A stretch of 22,774 bases of DNA from NCBI GenBank assembly GCA_002413075.1, contig DHWG01000056.1, positions 545-23,318 on the forward strand, given 5' to 3'. Positions 8,091 through 15,933 of the stretch are shown here, piece after piece. The position numbers and the translations under genes are program-made. The DNA is from Desulfosporosinus sp. UBA5188 (GTDB lineage Bacteria > Bacillota > Desulfitobacteriia > Desulfitobacteriales > Desulfitobacteriaceae). Each line of letters starts with the position of its first letter. The first letter of the stretch is position 1. The notes below the pieces were generated by a model that was not told the origin of the DNA, did no database searches, and saw only the letters and a program-made list of their open reading frames with translations.

Positions 8091-9356
8091 ATGTCAATGA
8101 CCATTACAGAGAAAATTTTGGCGCAACATGCTGGACTTGATGAAGTCGTACCAGGGCAACTCATTACCGCGAAGCTGGATCTTGTCTTAGCAAATGATAT
8201 TACAGCGCCTGTGGCAATTAAGGAATTTGCCAAGTTCGGAACCGAAAAGGTGTTCGATCGTCACAAGATCGCCCTGGTTCCAGATCATTTTGCGCCCAAT
8301 AAGGATATTGCCTCGGCAGAGCAATGCAAATTCATGAGAGACTTTGCGAGAGAACAGCAGATCGAACATTATTTTGAAGTGGGACGTATGGGTATTGAAC
8401 ATTGTTTGCTACCAGAACAAGGCCTCACTTTACCAGGAGACTTAATTATCGGCGCTGACTCCCATACCTGTACATATGGCGCTGTTGGAGCGTTTGCAAC
8501 GGGTGTAGGAAGTACAGATTTAGCAGCAGGGTTAGCGACGGGCGAAGCTTGGTTTCGCGTTCCAGAATCCATGAAATTTATCTTTCATGGAACTAAATTT
8601 CAGAAATGGGTCGGAGGCAAAGATCTGATCCTTTATCTCATCGGGAAACTGGGTGTCGATGGGGCTCGCTACAGAGCCATGGAGTTCGCAGGAGAAGGAA
8701 TCGCCGCCTTATCTATGGATAATCGGTTTACGATCTGCAATATGGCCATTGAGGCTGGCGCTAAAAATGGCATTATACCTCCGGATGACAAGACCTTTGC
8801 TTATCTTGAAGGACGAGCACGTCGCTCGTATCCTCTCCTTTATAGTGATTTAGACGCGGGGTACATGGCTATCCAAGAGTTTGACGTCTCAGAGATTCCC
8901 TTGCAAGTGGCCTTCCCCCATTCCCCAGAAAACGCCAAATCAGCGCAGGAAGCTAGCGGGATTAAAATTGATCAGGTGGTGATCGGGTCCTGCACCAATG
9001 GTCGCCTGGAAGATCTGCGCATGGCGGCGAACATTCTGCGTGGTAAGAAAGTGCATCCTGAAATTCGTCTCCTAGTTTTCCCAGGCACGCAAACCATTCT
9101 TCGGGATGCAATGCGTGAAGGGATTATTGACACCTTGATTGAGGCAGGAGCGGCTGTTAGCACGCCGACGTGTGGTCCTTGTCTGGGTGGTCATATGGGG
9201 ATTTTGGCTAAAGGCGAGCGGGCTGTATCCACGACAAATCGAAATTTTGTCGGCCGAATGGGATCTGTGGAAAGCGAAGTCTACTTAGCTGGGCCAGCGG
9301 TCGCAGCGGCATCCGCGATTAAAGGTCAAATCGCTCATCCTGAGGAGGTGTCTTAG
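8091..9356 (+). CDS. leuC: 3-isopropylmalate dehydratase, large subunit
   Basis: With LeuD isomerises 2- to 3-isopropylmalate; aconitase superfamily with a [4Fe-4S] cluster. The cluster cysteines are visible as C301 (IGSCTNGR), C361 and C364 (TCGPCLGG). GADSHTCTYGAVGAFATGVGS is the usual substrate-side block. At 421 residues it is the compact two-subunit form seen in Clostridia and archaea, which is shorter than the about 465-residue proteobacterial form. Homoaconitase is a relative, but the operon fixes the role. Start ATG follows GAGGGAGGGAG. Only one base separates its stop from leuD. Confidence 0.95.
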   Translation: MSMTITEKILAQHAGLDEVVPGQLITAKLDLVLANDITAPVAIKEFAKFGTEKVFDRHKIALVPDHFAPNKDIASAEQCKFMRDFAREQQIEHYFEVGRMGIEHCLLPEQGLTLPGDLIIGADSHTCTYGAVGAFATGVGSTDLAAGLATGEAWFRVPESMKFIFHGTKFQKWVGGKDLILYLIGKLGVDGARYRAMEFAGEGIAALSMDNRFTICNMAIEAGAKNGIIPPDDKTFAYLEGRARRSYPLLYSDLDAGYMAIQEFDVSEIPLQVAFPHSPENAKSAQEASGIKIDQVVIGSCTNGRLEDLRMAANILRGKKVHPEIRLLVFPGTQTILRDAMREGIIDTLIEAGAAVSTPTCGPCLGGHMGILAKGERAVSTTNRNFVGRMGSVESEVYLAGPAVAAASAIKGQIAHPEEVS

Positions 9357-9357
9357 C

Positions 9358-9846
9358 ATGGGAATAGCGTTCAAATTTGGGCATGATATAGATACGGATG
9401 TCATTATACCGGCACGATATTTAAATGCCTCCACACCTGAACATCTGGCAGCCCATTGCATGGAAGATGCGGGAACGTCGTTTGCTCAGAAGGTTAAAGC
9501 TGGAGACATTATGGTTGGGGGTAAAAACTTCGGTTGCGGTTCCTCGCGTGAACATGCGCCCATCTCCATTAAAGCTTGTGGCATAAAAGTAGTGATCGCA
9601 GAGTCTTTCGCTAGGATTTTTTACCGCAATTCCTTAAATATTGGGTTGCCAATTATGGAATGTCCAGAAGCTGCGTCAGAAATTTCGGAGGGTGATGAGG
9701 TCACGGTGGATATTTCGACTGGCACCATTGAGAATAAGACGACGAATAAGCAATATCAGGCCCGTTCCTTTCCTCCCTTTATGCAGGAATTGATCCGTGC
9801 GGGTGGACTTATTCCATATATTGAAGGGAGAAAAAAGAATGCCTAA
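9358..9846 (+). CDS. leuD: 3-isopropylmalate dehydratase, small subunit
   Basis: Swivelling-domain partner of LeuC in the isopropylmalate isomerase. The 162 residues correspond to the short archaeal/clostridial LeuD. Recognisable segments are FGHDIDTDVIIPARYL near the N-terminus, GGKNFGCGSSREHAP (about 54-68) and ESFARIFYRNSLNIGLP. The ATG starts one base after the leuC stop, with GAGGAGG within the leuC end, so translation is coupled. Its last codons overlap the start of leuB by eight bases. Confidence 0.95.
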   Translation: MGIAFKFGHDIDTDVIIPARYLNASTPEHLAAHCMEDAGTSFAQKVKAGDIMVGGKNFGCGSSREHAPISIKACGIKVVIAESFARIFYRNSLNIGLPIMECPEAASEISEGDEVTVDISTGTIENKTTNKQYQARSFPPFMQELIRAGGLIPYIEGRKKNA

Positions 9847-10906
9847 CGTTTTAGTTCTCCCAGGAGACGGTATAGGACAAGAGATTACGCCAGAAGCCGT
9901 CAAGGTTTTAGAAGCGGTGTTAAAAGGTCGCTCCGGCAGCTTCGCTTTTCAATACGGTTTAATCGGCGGAGCGGCGATCGACGAAGCGGGCAAGGCGTTA
10001 CCTGATGCGACGTTAGCAGCAGCTCATGACGCGGATGCAATTCTTATGGGTTCCGTGGGTGGACCTAAATGGGACACCCTTCCAGCACCAGAACGTCCAG
10101 AATTGGGAGGCCTTCTCAAAATACGAAAAGCCCTCAGCCTTTATGCGAATATCCGGCCGGTGAAAATGAGCCCTATGCTGGTGGATGCCTCTACGCTTCG
10201 ACCAGAAGTGGTCAAGGACGTTGACCTCGTGGTTTTGCGTGAATTGACTGGAGGACTCTATTTTGGGGAGAAAGGTCGCAAGACCAACCCACCGAGTGCC
10301 TTTGACATTTTGGACTATTCGGAGGTCGAGATCCGTCGCATTGTTAAGATGGGCTTCCAAATGGCCGAAAAGCGACGGGGAAAACTGTGCTCAGTTGATA
10401 AAGCAAACGTCTTGGAGTCCTCCCGTTTTTGGCGTGAAATCACCGTAGAAATTGCCAAGGATTTTCCAGACGTTGAGTTAACTCATATGTATGTGGACAA
10501 TGCAGCGATGCAATTAGTTCGTTGGCCCAGTCAATTTGATGTGATTGTGACGGAGAATATGTTTGGTGACATCCTAACAGATTTGGCCTCGATGCTCATA
10601 GGTTCAATTGGAATGGTCCCTTCGGCCAGCTTAAATGGCACGAAAGGACTCTATGAACCAGCCCATGGCTCGGCACCAGATATTGCTGGGAAAAATATTG
10701 CAAATCCTTTAGCGACCATACTGTCAGGCGCCTTAATGTTGCGGTACTCGTTCAATTTAGAAGAGGAAGCTCAAAGGATTGAGCGAGCCGTTGAAGCAGT
10801 TTTAGCCGATGGATATCGTACCGCGGATTTAGCAAAATCAGGCGATAAAGTATTGGGAACTCGAGAAATGGGAAATGCTGTCGTTGAAGCACTTAGCAGG
10901 ATATGA
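9839..10906 (+). CDS. leuB: 3-isopropylmalate dehydrogenase
   Basis: Oxidatively decarboxylates 3-isopropylmalate to 2-oxoisocaproate with NAD; cytoplasmic dimer. I place the start at the ATG at 9839 (355 residues, MPNVLVLPGDGIGQE), eleven bases after GAAGGGAG. An upstream in-frame GTG at 9797 would add 14 residues unlike any family member. Motifs: LRELTGGLYFGEKGR, the Mg-binding segment NMFGDILTDLASML, and the NAD signature YEPAHGSAPDIAGKNIANP. Tartrate or isocitrate dehydrogenases are relatives; operon context decides. It overlaps leuD by eight bases and is the last gene before the proline genes. Confidence 0.96.
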   Translation: MPNVLVLPGDGIGQEITPEAVKVLEAVLKGRSGSFAFQYGLIGGAAIDEAGKALPDATLAAAHDADAILMGSVGGPKWDTLPAPERPELGGLLKIRKALSLYANIRPVKMSPMLVDASTLRPEVVKDVDLVVLRELTGGLYFGEKGRKTNPPSAFDILDYSEVEIRRIVKMGFQMAEKRRGKLCSVDKANVLESSRFWREITVEIAKDFPDVELTHMYVDNAAMQLVRWPSQFDVIVTENMFGDILTDLASMLIGSIGMVPSASLNGTKGLYEPAHGSAPDIAGKNIANPLATILSGALMLRYSFNLEEEAQRIERAVEAVLADGYRTADLAKSGDKVLGTREMGNAVVEALSRI

Positions 10907-10918
10907 TTTAAGCAAACC

Positions 10919-10947
10919 TTGAAATTATTAGTCGTGTGCGTTAGAGT
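10919..10947 (+). promoter_or_regulatory. Possible weak promoter of proC
   Basis: TTGAAA (10919-10924) and TAGAGT (10942-10947) are separated by 17 bases just after leuB. If used, RNA would begin near 10954, leaving only about 57 bases before the T-box-like antiterminator. The match is modest and readthrough from leuB is an alternative. Confidence 0.3.
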
Positions 10948-10952
10948 ATAGG

Positions 10953-11073
10953 TAACCCCGTAGGGAATATTGCTGGATTAATCTTGTAACAAAACATTGG
11001 CATAGGCAATAAAGGTGGTACCGTGAAAGGCTTCTTTTGTCCCGTAAATAAGGATGAGAGGAGCCTTTCTTTA
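10953..11073 (+). promoter_or_regulatory. T-box-like antiterminator/terminator leader of proC
   Basis: AATAAAGGTGGTACCGTG (11009-11025 region) matches the T-box consensus, with TGGT able to pair with the ACCA end of an uncharged tRNA. It directly abuts a terminator hairpin, as in true T-box leaders. Placement before proC-proB-proA suggests tRNA-Pro as effector, but this is inferred from the genes, because I cannot identify a convincing Stem I or specifier codon. Only about 105 bases lie between the leuB stop and the T-box, so Stem I is short, degenerate or reaches into leuB. Uncharged tRNA would favour readthrough into the proline genes. Confidence 0.7.
11026..11073 (+). terminator. Intrinsic terminator in the proC leader
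   Basis: AAAGGCTTCTTTTGTCC (11026-11042) pairs over 17 positions with GGATGAGAGGAGCCTTT (11052-11068); every position is Watson-Crick or G-U. A short CTTTA follows. It would also stop leftover transcripts from the leu operon. Confidence 0.75.
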
Positions 11074-11107
11074 GGAATAACATGAGTCATATGAAAGGAT
11101 GTAAACA

Positions 11108-11911
11108 ATGAATTATAGTATTGGATTTATCGGTGGCGGAAATATGGGAGAGGCCATTATAGGTGGCCTGAGAAAATCGGATCAACAACTCCAGATCAGA
11201 GTTTGTAATCGCTCGAATAGCGAACGGATGCTGCGTTTAGTTGATCAGTATGCTGTCACAGCTAGCAAGTTTGAGGATACTGTGGAAAACTCTCGGGTTC
11301 TGATTATTGCCGTGAAACCCAAGGATGTTCTGGGAGTTCTTAAACAGTTGAAGGATTATGAGTTAAAGGACAAATTAATTATCAGCGTAGCAGCGGGCGT
11401 TCCCTTAAAGGTTTTTTATGGACACCTTCGGGGCGTTGCGATCGTCCGGGCGATGCCGAATACTTCTTCAGCGGTTCTTCATTCCATGACGGGGTTAGTC
11501 AGCGGAGAAAATGTCACGGAAGAACAGATTGAGATCGGTGAACAGATCTTTGCAGCCATCGGGAAGACGATGTGGATCCCGGAAGAAAAAATGAATGCGC
11601 TCATCTCAGTTAGTGGAAGCGCGCCAGCTTACTTTTATCTATTTGCTGAGTGCTTGATTAAGGCAGGGGTTCACCTAGGGCTTAGTGAGGAAGAAGCAGA
11701 GATATTAGTCCGCGAGACGCTGATCGGTGCGGGGAAAATGCTTGCTGAAAGCGATAAATCGCCGGGGATGCTGCGAGAAGCCGTTACGTCTCCTAATGGG
11801 ACCACGTTTGCAGCGCTAAAAGTATTTACAGACGATAAATTACCTCAAACCGTGCTTAAGGCAGCACAAGCCTGTGTCCAGCGCGCAGAGGCCATGGAAG
11901 GAGAAAAATAG
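11108..11911 (+). CDS. proC: Pyrroline-5-carboxylate reductase
   Basis: Reduces 1-pyrroline-5-carboxylate to L-proline with NAD(P)H, the final step of proline synthesis; cytoplasmic. 267 residues is the normal length. The N-terminal Rossmann motif is GFIGGGNMGEAIIGGL (residues 6-21); RAMPNTSS, SVSGSAPAYFYLF and REAVTSPNGTT are the family signatures for substrate binding and dimerisation. ATG follows GAAAGGATG. It lies behind the T-box-like leader and its stop is two bases from the proB start, so proC and proB are one transcription unit. Confidence 0.96.
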   Translation: MNYSIGFIGGGNMGEAIIGGLRKSDQQLQIRVCNRSNSERMLRLVDQYAVTASKFEDTVENSRVLIIAVKPKDVLGVLKQLKDYELKDKLIISVAAGVPLKVFYGHLRGVAIVRAMPNTSSAVLHSMTGLVSGENVTEEQIEIGEQIFAAIGKTMWIPEEKMNALISVSGSAPAYFYLFAECLIKAGVHLGLSEEEAEILVRETLIGAGKMLAESDKSPGMLREAVTSPNGTTFAALKVFTDDKLPQTVLKAAQACVQRAEAMEGEK

Positions 11912-11913
11912 AA

Positions 11914-13053
11914 GTGTTAGCACTTGAAGGTGACGTTAAACGGGTTGTCATAAAGGTAGGAAGTAGCAGTCTGAACAATCCCCTTGGCGGTTTAGATGAT
12001 CTAGCGATCGCGGAAGTAGCATCCGTCATTGCCACTCTGAAGCAGCAGGGGGTGGAGTGTATTTTGGTGACTTCAGGTGCGGTTGCCGTCGGTATGGGGC
12101 AACTTGGGATGAATTTGCGTCCCAATGATTTACCAGGCAGGCAGGCACTTGCAGCGGTTGGACAGGGGATGCTGATCGAGAGGTATGCCCGAAAATTTGA
12201 ACAATATGGTGTCGTGGGGGCTCAAATTCTCTTAACTCGTGTTGATTTAGCCCTAGCGTCACACTATAGAAACGCCCAAAATACGATAGAAAAATTATTG
12301 CGCTTAGGTGTCGTTCCAATTATTAATGAAAATGACACAGTTGCGGTGGAGGAACTATGTTTCGGGGATAATGATACACTTTCTGCCTTGGTGTCAGGGC
12401 TCGTTGGTGCAAATTTATTAGTGATCGTGACGGATGTTGATGGGTTGTATTCGGCTAACCCGAAGATAGATCCTTTGGCCCAGCTCATTAAAGAGGTTCC
12501 TGAGGTATCTGCGGTAGAATCTATGGCGGGCGGGGCAGGAACCCTCATGGGTACCGGCGGTATGGTCACAAAGTTGAGGGCGGCAAAAATTGCCACAAGT
12601 TTTGGAATCGGTATGCTCCTATTGAATTTTACAAGAATCAGAGAACTTTTGAATATGGCAGAGGGTCACCGTGCTGAGGGAACTTATTTTCTGCCGGCAG
12701 CGCATGGTCTGGCGAGCCGGAAACGTTGGATCGCTTATGCGAGTTTTGTTGAAGGAAGTATTCAAATCGATGACGGCGCAGCTAAGGCTCTTGTGAAAGA
12801 GGGCAAAAGTTTACTGGCGATAGGTATTGTATCAGCTAAGGGGGTCTGGGAGCGTAAAGAAATCGTGCGTATTGTCGATATGCAAGGCGAAGAGCTCGCT
12901 AGGGGGGTCTCAGAGCTTAGCAGTGCCGAGGTGCAGGAGGTCAAAGGGCTGCATTCCGAAATGATATTCGTCCTTTTTCCTGATTTCGAAGGCGACGTAG
13001 TGGTTCACCGCGATAATATGACACTCATGGGGGATAACTGTATAGAAATCTAA
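11914..13053 (+). CDS. proB: Glutamate 5-kinase with C-terminal PUA domain
   Basis: Phosphorylates glutamate to gamma-glutamyl phosphate, the committed and normally proline-inhibited step. 379 residues: an amino acid kinase domain (about 8-260; KRVVIKVGSSSL, LVTSGAVAVG, NENDTVAVEELCFGDNDTLSALV, GGMVTKLRAA) and a PUA domain (about 285-370). The GTG at 11914 is chosen because homology begins immediately and GGAAGGAG lies ten bases upstream, inside proC. Its product is labile and passed to ProA, encoded 89 bases further. Full length, no defect seen. Confidence 0.95.
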   Translation: MLALEGDVKRVVIKVGSSSLNNPLGGLDDLAIAEVASVIATLKQQGVECILVTSGAVAVGMGQLGMNLRPNDLPGRQALAAVGQGMLIERYARKFEQYGVVGAQILLTRVDLALASHYRNAQNTIEKLLRLGVVPIINENDTVAVEELCFGDNDTLSALVSGLVGANLLVIVTDVDGLYSANPKIDPLAQLIKEVPEVSAVESMAGGAGTLMGTGGMVTKLRAAKIATSFGIGMLLLNFTRIRELLNMAEGHRAEGTYFLPAAHGLASRKRWIAYASFVEGSIQIDDGAAKALVKEGKSLLAIGIVSAKGVWERKEIVRIVDMQGEELARGVSELSSAEVQEVKGLHSEMIFVLFPDFEGDVVVHRDNMTLMGDNCIEI

Positions 13054-13142
13054 TGATGTAGGATAATTTTACTCACGGTGTTTAGCTAAATGTTGAAAAA
13101 GCAGATATAGTATAGTAATACGGAGATCGGGAGGGGATTGCG

Positions 13143-14393
13143 GTGTTTCATCCAGAATTACTTGAAATTGGACGTAGAGCCAAGCAAGCGGCTCGTCAAT
13201 TGGCTTTTGCTAGTACAGAGTCGAAGAATAACGCTTTGCTCGCGATGTCAGAAGCACTCATAACGAATGAGCAAGAGATACTTGAGGCGAATAGACTAGA
13301 CGTCCAAGCTGCCGAAGAGAAAGGGCTTAAGAAGAGTCTTGTCAATCGTTTAAGCCTGACCTCGGCAAGTATTTCGAAAATCAGTCAATCTCTCAAAGAA
13401 GTGATTGCCTTACGAGATCCGGTGGGAGAAGGAGAAGTGTGGACACGCCCGAATGGACTTCGCATTCAGCAGACTCGTGTTCCGCTAGGGGTTGTAGCGA
13501 TGATCTATGAAGCGCGACCGAATGTGACCGTGGATGCGGCGGCCTTGTGTTTAAAATCTGGCAATGTCGTGATTCTGAGGGGCGGATCTGAGGCCTTAGA
13601 AAGTAATAAAGTTCTAGGTAGAGTGATAGCAGAAGCTGCTGAAGCGAGCGGTCTGCCGTCAGGATGTATCCAACTCATTACAGAGACCAGTCGCGAATGG
13701 GTCCAACAGCTGATGCGCATGAATGATTTTGTGGATGTCATTATTCCAAGAGGCGGAGCTGGACTGATTCAGAACGTGGTGCAAAATTCCACGGTTCCCG
13801 TGATCCAAACTGGTACAGGTATGTGTCACGCGTTTATTGATCAAGAAGCTGATTATGAGAAGGCAATTCCCATTGTCATTAATTCAAAAACTCAAAGCCC
13901 AGGTGTCTGCAATGCTTTGGAAACTATGCTCGTGGATGAAGCGATTGCTTCAGAGTTTCTTCCCTTGATTGGGGATGAACTCAAGAAACTCCAGGTCGAA
14001 ATAAAAGGGTGCCCAAAAACGTGTAAAATCTTAGCATATGCCATTCCGGCAATTGAGGAAGACTGGGTGTCAGAACATCTTGACCTTATATTAAGCGTTA
14101 AAGTCGTGTCAGGGCTTGATGAGGCACTAGATCATATTTATCAATATAGTACCAAGCATTCTGAAACGATCATTACGGAGAATTATACGAGGGCCCAACG
14201 TTTCTTGAGGGAAATTGATGCTGCCGTAGTTTATGTGAATGCCTCAACTCGTTTTACGGATGGAGGTCGTTTTGGCTTCGGGGCGGAAATAGGGATTAGT
14301 ACTCAAAAATTGCATGCTCGTGGGCCAATGGGTCTGAAAGAACTGACTACGATTAAGTATATGGTTTATGGCGATGGACAAATAGTCCCATAA
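13143..14393 (+). CDS. proA: Gamma-glutamyl phosphate reductase
   Basis: Reduces gamma-glutamyl phosphate with NADPH to glutamate-5-semialdehyde, which cyclises to pyrroline-5-carboxylate for ProC. 416 residues, ALDH-like fold. The catalytic cysteine is C256 in SPGVCNALET; VAMIYEARPNVTVDAAALCLKSGN, RGGSEA and FTDGGRFGFGAEIGIST are family signatures. GTG at 13143 is preceded by GGGAGGGG. The 89 bases after proB contain a weak promoter-like TTGAAA but no good -10 box, so proA probably belongs to the proC-proB transcript. A strong terminator follows. Confidence 0.96.
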   Translation: MFHPELLEIGRRAKQAARQLAFASTESKNNALLAMSEALITNEQEILEANRLDVQAAEEKGLKKSLVNRLSLTSASISKISQSLKEVIALRDPVGEGEVWTRPNGLRIQQTRVPLGVVAMIYEARPNVTVDAAALCLKSGNVVILRGGSEALESNKVLGRVIAEAAEASGLPSGCIQLITETSREWVQQLMRMNDFVDVIIPRGGAGLIQNVVQNSTVPVIQTGTGMCHAFIDQEADYEKAIPIVINSKTQSPGVCNALETMLVDEAIASEFLPLIGDELKKLQVEIKGCPKTCKILAYAIPAIEEDWVSEHLDLILSVKVVSGLDEALDHIYQYSTKHSETIITENYTRAQRFLREIDAAVVYVNASTRFTDGGRFGFGAEIGISTQKLHARGPMGLKELTTIKYMVYGDGQIVP

Positions 14394-14396
14394 GCT

Positions 14397-14430
14397 AAAA
14401 GTCCCCCGCAAACTTTGCTGGGGGACTTTT
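14397..14430. terminator. Bidirectional terminator between proA and the peptidase gene
   Basis: AAAAGTCCCCC (14397-14407) and GGGGGACTTTT (14420-14430) form an 11-base stem, with GCAAA/TTTGC pairing continuing inside. A-run and T-run flank it on opposite sides, so it can end both proA and the convergent minus-strand gene. Confidence 0.92.
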
Positions 14431-14445
14431 ACGTCATTTTATGGC

Positions 14446-15201
14446 CTATTTCCCAGTCCACATGTCGGTTACATAACTCGTAAAATAACTATAGGGGAGA
14501 TAGAAGTAACCTTTATCTCCCCAGCTTTCGCTCCACGAATTTCGACAAATGACTACACCTTGATCGTTACTTTCTGCATCATCCTTGTAACCAACGGCCA
14601 ACACGGCGTGGCCCCCCAACAATTGTTCTCCACTATTGGGAAGTGGAACTAGGCCAGTTTGCGCTACTTGCGTCGATTCAAAGCTCGCGTACACATCAAT
14701 ACCGATGACAACTGGATAGCCTTCTGCCAAAGCTGATTTTAGCGAAGTTAAGTTCGACACCCTATGGTACTCGGAAATAATAAACGATAAGGCTTCCGTG
14801 GAAGAATTTTCGGGTGGGGTTTGCGTAAACTTCGTTGTATCATAGGGCCAATCGGCTTCTGGAGCACAACCCATCTTTTGGAGTATTTTCATGCCATCCC
14901 GAATATAGGCGCCTGCGTCTTCATTGACAGTGCCTTCCATATTGCGTTCTTCCCAGTATAGCCATAAGCGGCTAAGCCGGGTAAGGTCTCCAGATAGTTT
15001 CTCCCAGTATTCACGTAGGCCACTAGCAATGGCATTGGCCGTGCAACTTCCCAACGAGCCTTGGTCAACGACGGGTGAGCAACCGGACCGGAGGTCTACA
15101 ATTTTTGGAAGGACCGACATAGTTTTAAACTGGACAGACTTAAAAATTCTGTCACGTAAGTCCTCATTATCTGGTTTTAGTTTATAGACTCTGTTTCCCA
15201 T
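14446..15201 (-). CDS. Papain-family (C1) cysteine peptidase without signal peptide
   Basis: Predicted cysteine protease of the papain fold; the substrate is unknown. 251 residues. The active-site set is complete: oxyanion Gln47 and Cys53 in DQGSLGSCTANA, His198 in LGGHAVLAVGY and Asn221 in CRNSWSESWGDKGYF. The N-terminus has YKLKPDNEDLRDRIF, a segment typical of bacterial and archaeal C1 peptidases that lack a classic pro-domain. There is no signal peptide or membrane segment, so the protein probably stays in the cytoplasm or leaves by another route. AGGAAG precedes the ATG. It stands alone, convergent with proA, with no inhibitor or transporter gene next to it. Confidence 0.88.
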   Translation of the reverse strand: MGNRVYKLKPDNEDLRDRIFKSVQFKTMSVLPKIVDLRSGCSPVVDQGSLGSCTANAIASGLREYWEKLSGDLTRLSRLWLYWEERNMEGTVNEDAGAYIRDGMKILQKMGCAPEADWPYDTTKFTQTPPENSSTEALSFIISEYHRVSNLTSLKSALAEGYPVVIGIDVYASFESTQVAQTGLVPLPNSGEQLLGGHAVLAVGYKDDAESNDQGVVICRNSWSESWGDKGYFYLPYSYFTSYVTDMWTGK

Positions 15202-15322
15202 GTCTACTTCCTCGCTCTCTTTTGTTCAGTGTGATCATCTGTTGCGAACGGATTGATTGTTTAATAAGTTATTGTACGCATGGTTGTCCACTTCTGTGAG
15301 AACTCGATAGACGAACATAAAT

Positions 15323-15355
15323 AATGAACCCCAATATATAGAATTGGGGCTCATT
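15323..15355. repeat. Inverted repeat in the peptidase-VOC intergenic region
   Basis: AATGAACCCCAAT (15323-15335) and ATTGGGGCTCATT (15343-15355) pair over 13 positions with one A-C mismatch and a 7-base loop. It looks like a terminator, but no gene in either direction ends here. On the minus strand it would lie upstream of the peptidase gene, on the plus strand upstream of the VOC gene. The rest of the 292-base gap shows no convincing gene or promoter. Confidence 0.6.
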
Positions 15356-15493
15356 GCAAAATAGCAATCGATACGATATATTAACATGTGTTAAGTGACA
15401 TAATAAGAACGTTACAGTCAATGAGAGCATGGCAAATCAATAATTAGAAGTGGTTATCGCGTAAAGAAAATAAACCCTGAGGAGTTGGAAACA

Positions 15494-15925
15494 ATGGCTG
15501 TTCAAGCATATATTAATTTTAATGGAAATTGTCGCGCAGCAGTAGAGTTTTACGCAAAAGTTTTTGGAACAGAAAAACCACAAATTATGGCGTTCGGAGA
15601 TACGCCACCTGACGCTGGATTTCCTCTCACAGAAGAAACAAAAAATCTGGTCATGCACGCACTTCTGAACATTCAGGGGAGCAAAGTTATGTTTTCGGAT
15701 GTTCCTCCAGGTATGTCTTTCGTTGTAGGGAACAACATAAGTCTTGTCATCGTTAGTAAGAACATGGATGAAGTAAAAACTCTATTTAATCAACTTAAAG
15801 AAGGCGGCACAGTAGGAATGGATCTTCAAAAGACATTTTGGAGTCAATGCTATGGTAGTCTAACCGATCAGTTCGGAATTGGATGGCAATTTAGTTTTGA
15901 TGATGGAACACAAACGGGGATGTAA
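15494..15925 (+). CDS. VOC-superfamily (PhnB/glyoxalase-like) protein
   Basis: Small 143-residue member of the vicinal oxygen chelate superfamily, PhnB-like branch. Typical signs are AYINFNGNCRAAVEFYAKVFG at the N-terminus, KVMFSDVPPG in the middle, the GGTVGMDLQKTFWS segment and the ending DQFGIGWQFSFD. These proteins are beta-alpha-beta-beta-beta repeats whose enzymatic role is mostly unknown; the name PhnB does not imply phosphonate metabolism. I use the ATG at 15494, nine bases after GAGGAG, rather than the TTG at 15485 that abuts the ribosome site. Eight bases separate its stop from the YitT gene, so the two are probably co-transcribed. Confidence 0.87.
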   Translation: MAVQAYINFNGNCRAAVEFYAKVFGTEKPQIMAFGDTPPDAGFPLTEETKNLVMHALLNIQGSKVMFSDVPPGMSFVVGNNISLVIVSKNMDEVKTLFNQLKEGGTVGMDLQKTFWSQCYGSLTDQFGIGWQFSFDDGTQTGM

Positions 15926-15933
15926 TTAGCATT

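Noticed and set aside
9797..9838. Upstream GTG start for leuB adding 14 residues
   Set aside because: The extension lies inside leuD and is unlike the family; ATG at 9839 has a good ribosome site and begins exactly at the conserved LVLPGDGIG segment.
10013..10360. 115-codon open frame on the minus strand inside leuB
   Set aside because: Antisense shadow of a well-supported gene; no ribosome site and no recognisable protein features.
13054..13142. Promoter for proA (TTGAAA with downstream TAATAC or TATAGT)
   Set aside because: No -10 box of good quality lies at normal spacing; proA is more simply read from the proC-proB transcript.
15485..15493. TTG start for the VOC protein
   Set aside because: It directly abuts the GAGGAG ribosome site; the ATG at 15494 has proper spacing and begins with the family homology.
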